Assembly (NCBI GenBank): GCA_001784275.1
Contig: MFQB01000055.1
Coordinates: 1 to 16,433 of the forward strand
Direction: 5' to 3'
DNA length: 16,433 nucleotides
Origin: Candidatus Magasanikbacteria bacterium RIFCSPHIGHO2_02_FULL_47_14
GTDB lineage: Bacteria; Patescibacteriota; Patescibacteriia; Magasanikbacterales; UBA922
In this document: positions 8,164 to 14,722 of the stretch, in pieces
Layout of the letters: every line of letters begins with the position of its first letter
How positions within the stretch are numbered: the stretch's first letter is position 1
The notes under the pieces: generated by a model
What the model saw: only the letters and a program-made list of their open reading frames with translations
What the model was told of the DNA's origin: nothing
Database searches by the model: none
Translations under genes and position numbers: made by a program

Positions 8164-8281
8164 AATTTTCTTCACCTGTGTCTGTCTCGTCGCCACCGCC
8201 GCAGGTGCAACACTCTGGGCAGCCGCCACAGCCTGGGCAGCTCTCCCCCTCCATTGGAGCTCCACAATTGGTGCACTCCAT
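8162..8281 (-). CDS. 39-residue Cys-rich protein, probable zinc-binding
   Basis: A short frame from ATG (8281) to TAG (8162) encodes 39 residues with eight cysteines: C3-x2-C6, C15-x2-C18, C21-x2-C24-C25-x-C27. The first two pairs form a zinc-ribbon-like arrangement (CTNCG, then CPGCGG), and the second cluster resembles a small metallothionein. The tail is acidic (GGDETDTGEEN). Regular cysteine spacing, the terminator starting at its stop codon, and its fit between two genes support a real gene despite its size. It could bind Zn, Cu or an Fe-S cluster; function and partner are unknown. No Shine-Dalgarno is visible and the leader is AT-rich. I do not recognise a named family. Confidence 0.65.
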   Translation of the reverse strand: MECTNCGAPMEGESCPGCGGCPECCTCGGGDETDTGEEN

Positions 8282-8317
8282 ATAAAAACGTGTTAAAAAT
8301 TAAAGTGTGCAGAGAGT

Positions 8318-8346
8318 AGTATAAAATAATAGTGGGAAAAAGAAAG
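8318..8346 (-). promoter_or_regulatory. Possible promoter for the Cys-rich gene (weak)
   Basis: In the 84-nt gap 8282-8365, the minus strand has TATACT (8323-8318), the same -10 as the ABC exporter promoter. A 17-nt spacer leads to a poor -35 (CTTTCT, 8346-8341). The leader to the ATG at 8281 would be about 30 nt. The gap shows no strong terminator after the glycosylase gene, so read-through from the ATP synthase operon is an alternative. Confidence 0.3.
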
Positions 8347-8365
8347 AGGAATCAGCTGGGGATAA

Positions 8366-9046
8366 CTACGTTTTCCCCCACCTTACAATCAATGCGTGAT
8401 ACTCTTGGTACCATTTAACCCTGGTTTTGTGAAACGTATTCTGATCATTTGTAAGTTGCTGTTCAAAAAATAAACGGTACTCCTCATAGCTCTTAAACGA
8501 GATACCGTGAAACTCACATAGGCGTTTGGTGTACGCATCAATAACAAAGATTGGCTTATTCAGAGCATACAACAGAATATCATCGGCTGTTTCAAAACCA
8601 ACCCCCCACAGATCTAAAAGTGAGGTACGCAGAGTAGGCAATCCTCTTCTGCGGGCACGTCGAATGTCACCGTGGTAATTTGTGACAACCCAGTTGGAAA
8701 AAGTTTGAAGTGCGCGAGCTTTTTGACGAAAATAACCTGCAGGACGAATCAAAGACTCCAGTCTGGATAGATCGCTGCTAAGAATCAGCTCCGGTGTTAA
8801 AGCATGCGCCTGGAAAAGGTTGGTGAGTGCTAATACAACACTTGTCCATGCAGTATTTTGCGTTAAAATTGCGCCAACGGCGATCTCAAAAAAGGGATCA
8901 CGCCACGGCAGTCGATATTTTTCAAAGGACTGATAAGGAATACCATATACAGCTCTTATTTTTTCGTCATCTTCTCCAAGGACTGGCCACCAGCCTTGCG
9001 GTCCATGGGTTCGATACAATTCTTTGTAGACAGCAATCAAATCCAT
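8366..9046 (-). CDS. MagIII-like HhH-GPD DNA glycosylase
   Basis: A 226-residue base-excision repair enzyme of the endonuclease III superfamily. The helix-hairpin-helix and catalytic loop are clear: LLDLWGVGFETADDILLY (143-160) and FVIDAYTKRL (167-176), with D170 as catalytic Asp. The Lys of bifunctional Nth (GVGRKTA) is Glu here (GVGFETA), as in the COG2231/MagIII group, which removes 3-methyladenine without cutting the strand. The N-terminal GWWP (18-21) and AILTQNTAW (59-67) also fit that group. The C-terminal four-cysteine Fe-S loop of Nth/MutY is absent; the protein ends at RWGKT. It starts 20 nt after atpC on the same strand, so it is likely the last gene of the ATP synthase transcript. 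Substrate is inferred from the family. Confidence 0.85.
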   Translation of the reverse strand: MDLIAVYKELYRTHGPQGWWPVLGEDDEKIRAVYGIPYQSFEKYRLPWRDPFFEIAVGAILTQNTAWTSVVLALTNLFQAHALTPELILSSDLSRLESLIRPAGYFRQKARALQTFSNWVVTNYHGDIRRARRRGLPTLRTSLLDLWGVGFETADDILLYALNKPIFVIDAYTKRLCEFHGISFKSYEEYRLFFEQQLTNDQNTFHKTRVKWYQEYHALIVRWGKT

Positions 9047-9066
9047 GCGAAAGAAAAATAGAGTGT

Positions 9067-9486
9067 TTACTGCAATGGAAGATTTTTATACTTTTTCCCC
9101 ACACGAATACGTGCAAGCTCCTTTTCAAGGGCAGCCTGCATGCGCGCAAACTCGACATCTTCGATATTGTGTACTTGCGCCAGGAGTTCTTCGGCACGTT
9201 TGTGTTTCTCTTCAGCTCGTTCAATGTCGATGTGTTCTGCACGTTCAGCAGTGTCTGCCATCATAAACACTTCACCAGAAGTACGGACTTCAATCATACC
9301 ACCTGAGACAGCCAAACCAACAGTGTATCCATCCTTGTAGATGGTCACCTCGCCTGGAGCTAAAACAGAAACGAGTGGCGCATGATGTTCGCACACCGTA
9401 ATATACCCAGTCGTTGTTGGCAGGGTTACTTGTTGGATTGCATCTTGGTAAATCACTCCGTACGGTGTGACAATGTGAAACTGCAT
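9067..9486 (-). CDS. atpC: F1 ATP synthase epsilon subunit
   Basis: A 139-residue cytoplasmic central-stalk subunit that joins gamma to the c-ring and can inhibit ATP hydrolysis. The N-terminal beta-sandwich is clear (MQFHIVTPYGVIY; PTTTGYITVCEHHAPLVSVL; APGEVTIYKDG). It is followed by a charged two-helix C-terminal domain of nearly normal length (about residues 88-139, ending RIRVGKKYK). It starts 3 nt after the atpD stop; no Shine-Dalgarno is visible, so translation may be coupled to atpD. It is the last ATP synthase gene in the operon. Confidence 0.95.
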   Translation of the reverse strand: MQFHIVTPYGVIYQDAIQQVTLPTTTGYITVCEHHAPLVSVLAPGEVTIYKDGYTVGLAVSGGMIEVRTSGEVFMMADTAERAEHIDIERAEEKHKRAEELLAQVHNIEDVEFARMQAALEKELARIRVGKKYKNLPLQ

Positions 9487-9489
9487 AGT

Positions 9490-10881
9490 TTATTCTTTCA
9501 TGGCTTTGGCAGCGGCTATGACATCTTCAATAGAGCCTTTCATATAAAATGCAGACTCCGGTTTATCGTCATGTGTACCATCCAAAATTTCTTTGAGAGA
9601 ACGCACAGTATCTGCAACCGGCACATACTTTCCTTCGCGACCAGTAAACTGCTCCGCGACGAAGAATGGCTGTGACAAGAAACGCTGAATCTTGCGGGCG
9701 CGAGCAACCGTTCGTTTGTCATCATCTGATAATTCTTCCATACCCAAAATCGCAATGATATCCTGCAAGTCTTTATACCGCTGTAAAACCCGCTGAACCT
9801 CACGAGCAACCATGTAGTGTTCTTTCCCAACAACAAGTGGGTCCAACATTGTGGACGTAGAGTCTAGCGGATCAACTGCTGGATAAATACCCAACTCAGA
9901 GAGAGAACGGCTCAACACGACTGTCGAGTCCAAGTGCGCAAAGGTTGTTGCAGGAGCCGGGTCGGTCAAGTCGTCGGCCGGCACGTATACCGCCTGCACA
10001 GAGGTGATAGAACCTTTCTCTGTTGACGTAATACGCTCTTGTAATGCACCCATCTCGGTTGCCAGGGTTGGTTGGTATCCTACTGCTGATGGCATGCGGC
10101 CAAGCAAAGCAGACATCTCAGAACCAGCCTGTGTGAAACGGAAGATGTTGTCAATAAAGAGCAACAGGTCGCGGCCTTCCTCATCACGGAAGTACTCAGC
10201 CATTGCAAGAGCAGTCAGTGCGACACGAGCACGGGCTCCCGGTGGTTCATTCATCTGGCCGAAAACCAGTGCTGTCTTTTCAAGCACGCCTGACTCTTTC
10301 ATTTCAATGTACAGGTCATTTCCTTCACGAGTACGTTCTCCCACTCCGGCAAACATGGAGTAACCGCCATGCTCTTGTGCTATATTACGAATCAACTCTT
10401 GAATAATAACGGTTTTACCGACTCCTGCTCCACCAAATAGACCGACTTTCCCACCCTTCAAAAAGGGGCAGAGAAGATCAACGACTTTAATACCTGTTTC
10501 CAAAATCTCTGTCTTTTGTGATTGGCTCTTAAAATCCGGGGCCGGTCGGTGAATGGGATAGCGCTTCTCCACCTTTGGCTCCGGTTTTTCGTCTATTGCC
10601 TCGCCGGTGACATTAAACATTCTTCCAAGGGTAACACTTCCAACAGGGACAGAGATCGGGGCGCCTGTGTCCTCTACCTCCAAACCACGCGATAATCCGT
10701 CTGTACTTCCCATAGCAACAGTACGCACCGTGTTGTTCCCAAGGTGTTTTTGCACCTCAAGAACCACAGTTTTATCACCATGCTGTAGATTCAGTGCAGA
10801 ATAAATTGCCGGTACTTTTTTTGGAAAGTGTGCATCTACGACCACTCCGATGATCTGTGTAATAGTTCCCGTATTTTTCAT
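9490..10881 (-). CDS. atpD: F1 ATP synthase beta subunit (catalytic)
   Basis: A 463-residue catalytic subunit of F1. It has the N-terminal barrel (ITQIIGVVVDAHFP), Walker A GGAGVGKT (150-157), the catalytic-glutamate motif GVGERTREGND, Walker B (LLLFIDNIFRF) and the lever segment GMEELSDDDKR, which corresponds to DELSEED. The ATG at 10881 is preferred: an in-frame ATG at 10992 would add 37 non-homologous residues overlapping the end of atpG, while the family begins near the MKNTGTITQIIG sequence. It follows atpG after a 31-nt AT-rich gap with no Shine-Dalgarno sequence. Length and motifs are normal for an active enzyme. Confidence 0.97.
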   Translation of the reverse strand: MKNTGTITQIIGVVVDAHFPKKVPAIYSALNLQHGDKTVVLEVQKHLGNNTVRTVAMGSTDGLSRGLEVEDTGAPISVPVGSVTLGRMFNVTGEAIDEKPEPKVEKRYPIHRPAPDFKSQSQKTEILETGIKVVDLLCPFLKGGKVGLFGGAGVGKTVIIQELIRNIAQEHGGYSMFAGVGERTREGNDLYIEMKESGVLEKTALVFGQMNEPPGARARVALTALAMAEYFRDEEGRDLLLFIDNIFRFTQAGSEMSALLGRMPSAVGYQPTLATEMGALQERITSTEKGSITSVQAVYVPADDLTDPAPATTFAHLDSTVVLSRSLSELGIYPAVDPLDSTSTMLDPLVVGKEHYMVAREVQRVLQRYKDLQDIIAILGMEELSDDDKRTVARARKIQRFLSQPFFVAEQFTGREGKYVPVADTVRSLKEILDGTHDDKPESAFYMKGSIEDVIAAAKAMKE

Positions 10882-10912
10882 ATCGACATCATTAAAACAT
10901 GTAAATATAATA

Positions 10913-11863
10913 CTATTCAAGCGCTGCGGCACCACCAGAAATTTCAGCAATTTCTTTGGTAATGCCTGCTTGGCGTGCTTTGTTATATTCAAGGGTTAGC
11001 GCGTTGATCATATCACCTGCAGCTTCTGTCGCATTCTTCATGGCAACCATACGTGCACTGTGTTCACTGGCTGCTGACTCGAGTAATGCTTCATACAAAC
11101 TCGTATCCAACAACCGCGGCAAAATCGTTTCAATAATGGTAGGCTCATCCGGTTCGAGAATATATGTATCCAATGGAAGTGGTGCTACTGCATCTGTTTC
11201 CTGGTCCGGGAGTTCAGACAGCATTTTTTCAATATCAATACGAGATACCGGGAGCAGCTGACGCGTCTTTACTACCTGGAGCAAACTTGATTTGTAATGA
11301 GTGAAAGCAAGAATAACTTTATCGTATTTTTTGCTGGTATATAGTTGTATCAACTCATTCGTGAGAGCGGTTACCGCTTCAATCGGAGGCTTATCGCCGA
11401 GCGCCTCATCGACAGCCACAAGTTGTACGTTATTTCTTTTTGCAAACAAAGCACTGCGTTTGCCAATACCATATACATCGACAGCAAAATCTTCTGACAG
11501 AATTTCTTTACCTGTCTCAGTATCTTTGCTTGTGCCAAGTACTTTTGTCTTTTGTAATAAATTCTTACTGTATTTAAAGATATTTGCATTAAAACTTCCA
11601 CACAGACCGCGGTTGGAGGTAATCAAAACCAGTAATACTCGCCTTACCGGACGAGAAGCCAAAAGTTTTGACTCAACTTCCTGCGTCTGTGACAAAGTTT
11701 TTAATAACTCAAGAGACAACTCGGCATACATCCGAGTACTCAAGGCGGCCTCGACCGCTTTACGCATTTTTGCAGCCGCAACCATCTCCATGGCCTTGGT
11801 GATTTTTTTTGTGTTCTTTACCGAACTAATGCGTGTCTTAATTGTCTTTGTCGACAATGCCAT
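10913..11863 (-). CDS. atpG: F1 ATP synthase gamma subunit
   Basis: A 316-residue rotor shaft of F1. The N-terminal helix has the classic form (TKTIKTRISSVKNTKKITKA), the central Rossmann-like domain begins with ITSNRGLCGSFNANI, and the C-terminal helix is present (ARMVAMKNATEAAGDMINAL, ending ITKEIAEISGGAAALE). It is about 25 residues longer than the common ~290. The extra length appears in variable loops, one near 'TKVLGTSKDTETGKEIL' and one rich in acidic residues and proline ('LPDQETDAVAPLPLDTY'). It starts 5 nt after the atpA stop, without a Shine-Dalgarno. Confidence 0.96.
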   Translation of the reverse strand: MALSTKTIKTRISSVKNTKKITKAMEMVAAAKMRKAVEAALSTRMYAELSLELLKTLSQTQEVESKLLASRPVRRVLLVLITSNRGLCGSFNANIFKYSKNLLQKTKVLGTSKDTETGKEILSEDFAVDVYGIGKRSALFAKRNNVQLVAVDEALGDKPPIEAVTALTNELIQLYTSKKYDKVILAFTHYKSSLLQVVKTRQLLPVSRIDIEKMLSELPDQETDAVAPLPLDTYILEPDEPTIIETILPRLLDTSLYEALLESAASEHSARMVAMKNATEAAGDMINALTLEYNKARQAGITKEIAEISGGAAALE

Positions 11864-11868
11864 ACTTT

Positions 11869-13359
11869 TTATTTTTTGAACTGTTCACAAGCATCTTTAA
11901 CTTCCGCCTGCACCTCATCGCTCCACTCACCTGCTTTGATTTTTTCTAACAAGTTTGCCTTTGACTTGCGAGCAAACTCCAAAAATTGCTGCTCTTTTTC
12001 TTTTATCTCTTCAACTGCAATATGGTCGAAGTATCCGTTCCCGGCAGCATAGATAGACAAGACCTGTTCCTCTACCGGGACTGGGTTATACTGTGGCTGC
12101 TTTAGCAATTCTGTGAGCCGTTTACCGCGTTCAATTTTTTGTTTGGTGTCAGGATCAAGGTCACTTGAAAACTGGGCAAATGCCTCCAACTCACGAAACT
12201 GCGCCAAGTCCAGTTTCAATGTACCGGCAACCTTCTTCATGGGTTTGGTCTGTGCTGCGCCTCCCACACGAGACACCGATAAACCAACGTTCAATGCCGG
12301 GCGAATACCTTTGTAGAACAAACTTGATTCCAGAAAGATTTGACCATCAGTAATGGAAATGACATTGGTTGGAACGTAAGCACTGATATCCCCTGCTTGC
12401 GTTTCAATGATTGGCAATGCGGTGATCGAACCACCACCATATTTTTCGTTCAAATTGCACGCGCGCTCCAGCAAGCGAGAGTGGAGATAAAATACATCTC
12501 CAGGGTATGCCTCACGTCCCGGTGGACGACGTAAGAGCAGCGACATCTCACGGTATGCCCATGCTTGTTTGGTTAAGTCGTCGTAGATGATCAAAACGTC
12601 TTTTCCTTTGTCTGCAAAGTACTCTGCCATCGTGACACCCGCGTATGGCGCCAAGTAACTCATTGGGGCAGGTTCACTGGCTCCCGCAGACACAACAATT
12701 GTGTACTCGAGAGCGCCGGCCTCAGCTAACTTTGCAACCATACGTGCAACCTTTGACTCTTTTTGGCCAATGGCAACGTAAATACATATCATGTTCTGGC
12801 CCTTTTGATTGATAATTGCATCAACGGCAATGGCGGTCTTTCCTGTTTGACGATCTCCGATGATAAGTTCACGCTGTCCGCGCCCAATCGGAATCAACGC
12901 ATCAATTGCCTTGATACCGGTCAACATCGGCGTCGTTACCGGCTCACGACTCATCACACCGGGTGCAATACGTTCAACCGGATAAAAATCTTTCGTTTTA
13001 ACGTCGCCCTTTCCGTCTATTGGTTTACCAATAGCGTTTACGACACGGCCAATCAACACGTCACCAACTGGAACAGACATAATGCGTCCGGTGCGTTTAA
13101 CTGTCATGCCCTCACGAATGTTTCTAAACTCACCCAAAATAATGGCACCGACAGTTTCTTCTTCCAGATTTAACGCCAGTCCGTAAGTTCCATCTTCAAA
13201 CTCAAGCATCTCTTGTGCCTGGCACTTCTCCAAACCGGTCATGCGGGCGATACCATCACCAACTTCAATAACAGTACCGACCTCTTCTACAGTAACTGTT
13301 TTTTCAAACGATTCAATGTGTTTTTTCAGACTCTGGATAACCTGGTCCGTGTGTGACAT
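11869..13359 (-). CDS. atpA: F1 ATP synthase alpha subunit
   Basis: A 496-residue regulatory nucleotide-binding subunit. It has the N-terminal barrel (VGTVIEVGDGIARMTGLEKC), Walker A GDRQTGKT (168-175), the Walker B region (VLIIYDDLTKQAWAYREMSLLL) and the arginine-finger segment LSVSRVGGAAQTK that completes the beta catalytic site. Slightly shorter than the usual ~505, but no domain is missing. The N-terminus (MSHTDQVIQSLKKHIESFE) carries the helix that docks to the delta subunit. It lies 9 nt downstream of atpH and 5 nt upstream of atpG. No Shine-Dalgarno is seen. Confidence 0.97.
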   Translation of the reverse strand: MSHTDQVIQSLKKHIESFEKTVTVEEVGTVIEVGDGIARMTGLEKCQAQEMLEFEDGTYGLALNLEEETVGAIILGEFRNIREGMTVKRTGRIMSVPVGDVLIGRVVNAIGKPIDGKGDVKTKDFYPVERIAPGVMSREPVTTPMLTGIKAIDALIPIGRGQRELIIGDRQTGKTAIAVDAIINQKGQNMICIYVAIGQKESKVARMVAKLAEAGALEYTIVVSAGASEPAPMSYLAPYAGVTMAEYFADKGKDVLIIYDDLTKQAWAYREMSLLLRRPPGREAYPGDVFYLHSRLLERACNLNEKYGGGSITALPIIETQAGDISAYVPTNVISITDGQIFLESSLFYKGIRPALNVGLSVSRVGGAAQTKPMKKVAGTLKLDLAQFRELEAFAQFSSDLDPDTKQKIERGKRLTELLKQPQYNPVPVEEQVLSIYAAGNGYFDHIAVEEIKEKEQQFLEFARKSKANLLEKIKAGEWSDEVQAEVKDACEQFKK

Positions 13360-13368
13360 ATAGGAAAG

Positions 13369-13758
13369 TTATAAGCTATGTTTCAGTTGTTCAAGTTGGT
13401 TGGCAATGCTCCCGTTTAAAATCACGTTGCCGTTTCTTACGACGACTCCTCCAATGATACCCGGGTCCACTACGACCGTTGACTCCACCGTATCTCCAAA
13501 ATGTTTTTCGATATCTTTTATTTCGTCGACGTTGAGTTTCCGAGCTGCTGTAATCACCAGTTCCTTTACCCCCGCTTGTTTTTTTGCGTACGCTTCGTAT
13601 GCTTCAATGATCGCATCGATCCGCTTGAGAACATAGTTCTTTTGGAGCATATCGCCGAACAGCGCAATCGCACGGTCAAGTTCTTTTGAGTTGGATTTTA
13701 CATCTTTGGTTAACTCATATAGAACTTTGCCCCATTGTGTTGAAGTCAGTCTCACCAT
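13369..13758 (-). CDS. atpH: F1 ATP synthase delta subunit, unusually short
   Basis: A 129-residue peripheral-stalk subunit, against the usual ~175-180. The C-terminal part that binds subunit b is clearly conserved (VVVDPGIIGGVVVRNGNVILNGSIANQLEQLKHSL region, residues 96-129), and KELVITAARKL matches the family strand entry. The N-terminal helical bundle that normally contacts alpha is about 40 residues short, leaving roughly residues 1-60. No stop or frameshift is visible, and the gene is tightly packed (TAATATGG junction, 1 nt after the atpF stop), so this looks like a natural compact form. An AAGGA about 11 nt upstream is a weak Shine-Dalgarno candidate. Confidence 0.9.
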   Translation of the reverse strand: MVRLTSTQWGKVLYELTKDVKSNSKELDRAIALFGDMLQKNYVLKRIDAIIEAYEAYAKKQAGVKELVITAARKLNVDEIKDIEKHFGDTVESTVVVDPGIIGGVVVRNGNVILNGSIANQLEQLKHSL

Positions 13759-13759
13759 A

Positions 13760-14326
13760 TTACTTCACTTCCTTCAAAATATCCTGAATAAAATCCCTGT
13801 CTTTTTCAGCAGTAAACTTTTTATCAAGCAACTTTTCCACCACCAAAACAACAAGGTTCACCGTCTCTTTTTTTACTTCATCACGCATTTCTTCACGGTC
13901 AATTTCAATATTTTTCTTTGCTTGTTGAACCAATAGCGCGATTTCATCTTTTGCCCGCTGTTTCATCTGATCGCCCATGGCAACAGCTTCCTGATGTGCA
14001 TGTTCAATGATTTTGTTTGATTCAATCTTTGCCTCGTCAATCTTTTCCTGAAACTTTGCATTGCTCATGCGCAGATTTGTCTCGACTTGTTTTACCTTTT
14101 CCAAACTGTCGTTGATCAAATTTTTGCGTTCTTCCATTTTCTTGGTCAGAGGTTTCAAAATCAAAAACCAGACAATACATGCAACCAGGGCAAAGTTAAA
14201 AAACTGAATACCAAAGAGGTAGCCATTGAGTCCCAACGATGACAAGACACCACCGTCCGTTGCTTCTGCGGTGGTTGTGCGTGCATTTTCTTTTACCGGT
14301 GCGGGTGAGTTTACAGCAAGTTGCAT
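13760..14326 (-). CDS. atpF: Fo ATP synthase b subunit
   Basis: A 188-residue peripheral stalk subunit. A non-membrane N-terminal tail of about 35 residues precedes a single membrane helix (about 37-60, FGIQFFNFALVACIVWFLIL), followed by the signature LKPLTKKMEERK and a long charged coiled-coil stalk to the C-terminus. The tail is rich in Ala, Thr and Pro and probably lies outside the membrane. The ATG at 14326 has no Shine-Dalgarno and is 61 nt after atpE, a gap holding a stable-looking hairpin. The next gene, atpH, follows after 1 nt. Confidence 0.95.
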   Translation of the reverse strand: MQLAVNSPAPVKENARTTTAEATDGGVLSSLGLNGYLFGIQFFNFALVACIVWFLILKPLTKKMEERKNLINDSLEKVKQVETNLRMSNAKFQEKIDEAKIESNKIIEHAHQEAVAMGDQMKQRAKDEIALLVQQAKKNIEIDREEMRDEVKKETVNLVVLVVEKLLDKKFTAEKDRDFIQDILKEVK

Positions 14327-14352
14327 ACGTATAAAACAAATAAGTGGACTGG

Positions 14353-14377
14353 GTCTGCCATCCTTGAGATAGCAGAC
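14353..14377 (-). other. RNA hairpin between atpE and atpF
   Basis: The minus-strand transcript can fold GTCTGCTATC with GATGGCAGAC (one G-U pair) around a TCAAG loop: a 10-bp stem starting about 10 nt after the atpE stop. No U-run follows (CCAGTCC...), so it is not a standard terminator. A role in protecting the upstream atpE message from 3' decay, or partial attenuation before atpF, is inference. Confidence 0.6.
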
Positions 14378-14387
14378 ATGTGTTCAA

Positions 14388-14609
14388 TTACTTGAGGGTA
14401 AAGACCACGACCAAGGCGTAAATGGCGATAGCTTCTGCGAATGCAGCGCCCAACAACATTGGGACGAAGAGCTTGCCAGATGCCTCCGGGTTGCGACCGA
14501 TCGATTCCATTGCCTTGGCAACAAGTTTGCCGATAGCAAATGCCGGTCCGATACCACCGATTGCCATGGTAAAGGCCTTTGCCATTACCACGATTGACTC
14601 GTGTGTCAT
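14388..14609 (-). CDS. atpE: Fo ATP synthase c subunit (rotor ring), proton type
   Basis: A 73-residue hairpin of two membrane helices joined by the cytoplasmic loop R39-N40-P41 (GRNPEA). Ion-carrying E59 lies in helix 2 (LLGAAFAEAIAIYALVV). Sodium-binding rings usually have Gln in helix 1 and Ser/Thr right after the Glu (e.g. QG...ES/ET). Here the aligned positions are Ile26 and Ala60, so proton coupling is expected. It is the only gene in the operon with a well-placed Shine-Dalgarno (AAAGGA, 4 nt before ATG) and lies between two predicted hairpins. This fits the higher copy number of c, although the effect is inferred. Confidence 0.96.
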   Translation of the reverse strand: MTHESIVVMAKAFTMAIGGIGPAFAIGKLVAKAMESIGRNPEASGKLFVPMLLGAAFAEAIAIYALVVVFTLK

Positions 14610-14613
14610 AGAT

Positions 14614-14619
14614 TCCTTT
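14614..14619 (-). promoter_or_regulatory. Shine-Dalgarno sequence of atpE
   Basis: AAAGGA on the minus strand, 4 nt before the ATG at 14609, matches part of the canonical AGAAAGGAGG. Most other genes in the window have no comparable purine-rich site at the right distance. The spacing is slightly short. Confidence 0.65.
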
Positions 14620-14622
14620 TGA

Positions 14623-14657
14623 TATATAACCTCGAGGGGAAGGGGTATTTAACCTCG
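14623..14657 (-). repeat. Direct repeat pair upstream of atpE
   Basis: Two 12-nt copies, plus-strand TATATAACCTCG (14623-14634) and TATTTAACCTCG (14646-14657), differ at one base and start 23 nt apart, about two helical turns. They lie in the 113-nt atpB-atpE gap, separated by a purine-rich AGGGGAAGGGG on the plus strand. They could be a protein-binding site or chance; no regulator is known. Confidence 0.45.
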
Positions 14658-14689
14658 TGTTGTATATCGGTTAAGAATAAAGTAGACAT

Positions 14690-14712
14690 CGTGTCCGCCT
14701 GAGACGGGCACG
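14690..14712 (-). other. RNA hairpin just after atpB
   Basis: On the minus strand CGTGCCCG pairs with CGGACACG (one C/A mismatch) around a 7-nt loop, starting about 10 nt after the atpB stop. Together with the hairpin after atpE it brackets the c-subunit cistron. No strong U-run follows, so full termination is unlikely. Confidence 0.45.
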
Positions 14713-14722
14713 GGCATATACT

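Noticed and set aside
8366..8395. GGGG...CCCC pairing at the end of the glycosylase gene as a terminator
   Set aside because: The inner stem is interrupted by mismatches, and the U-rich stretch begins too far downstream.
9490..10992. Longer atpD reading starting at 10992
   Set aside because: The extra 37 residues match no beta-subunit N-terminus and overlap the end of atpG; the family-like N-terminus begins at the ATG at 10881.
14649..14717. 22-codon frame in the atpB-atpE gap as a leader peptide
   Set aside because: No Shine-Dalgarno, no repeated regulatory codon run, and it overlaps a hairpin and a repeat; length is within chance expectation.
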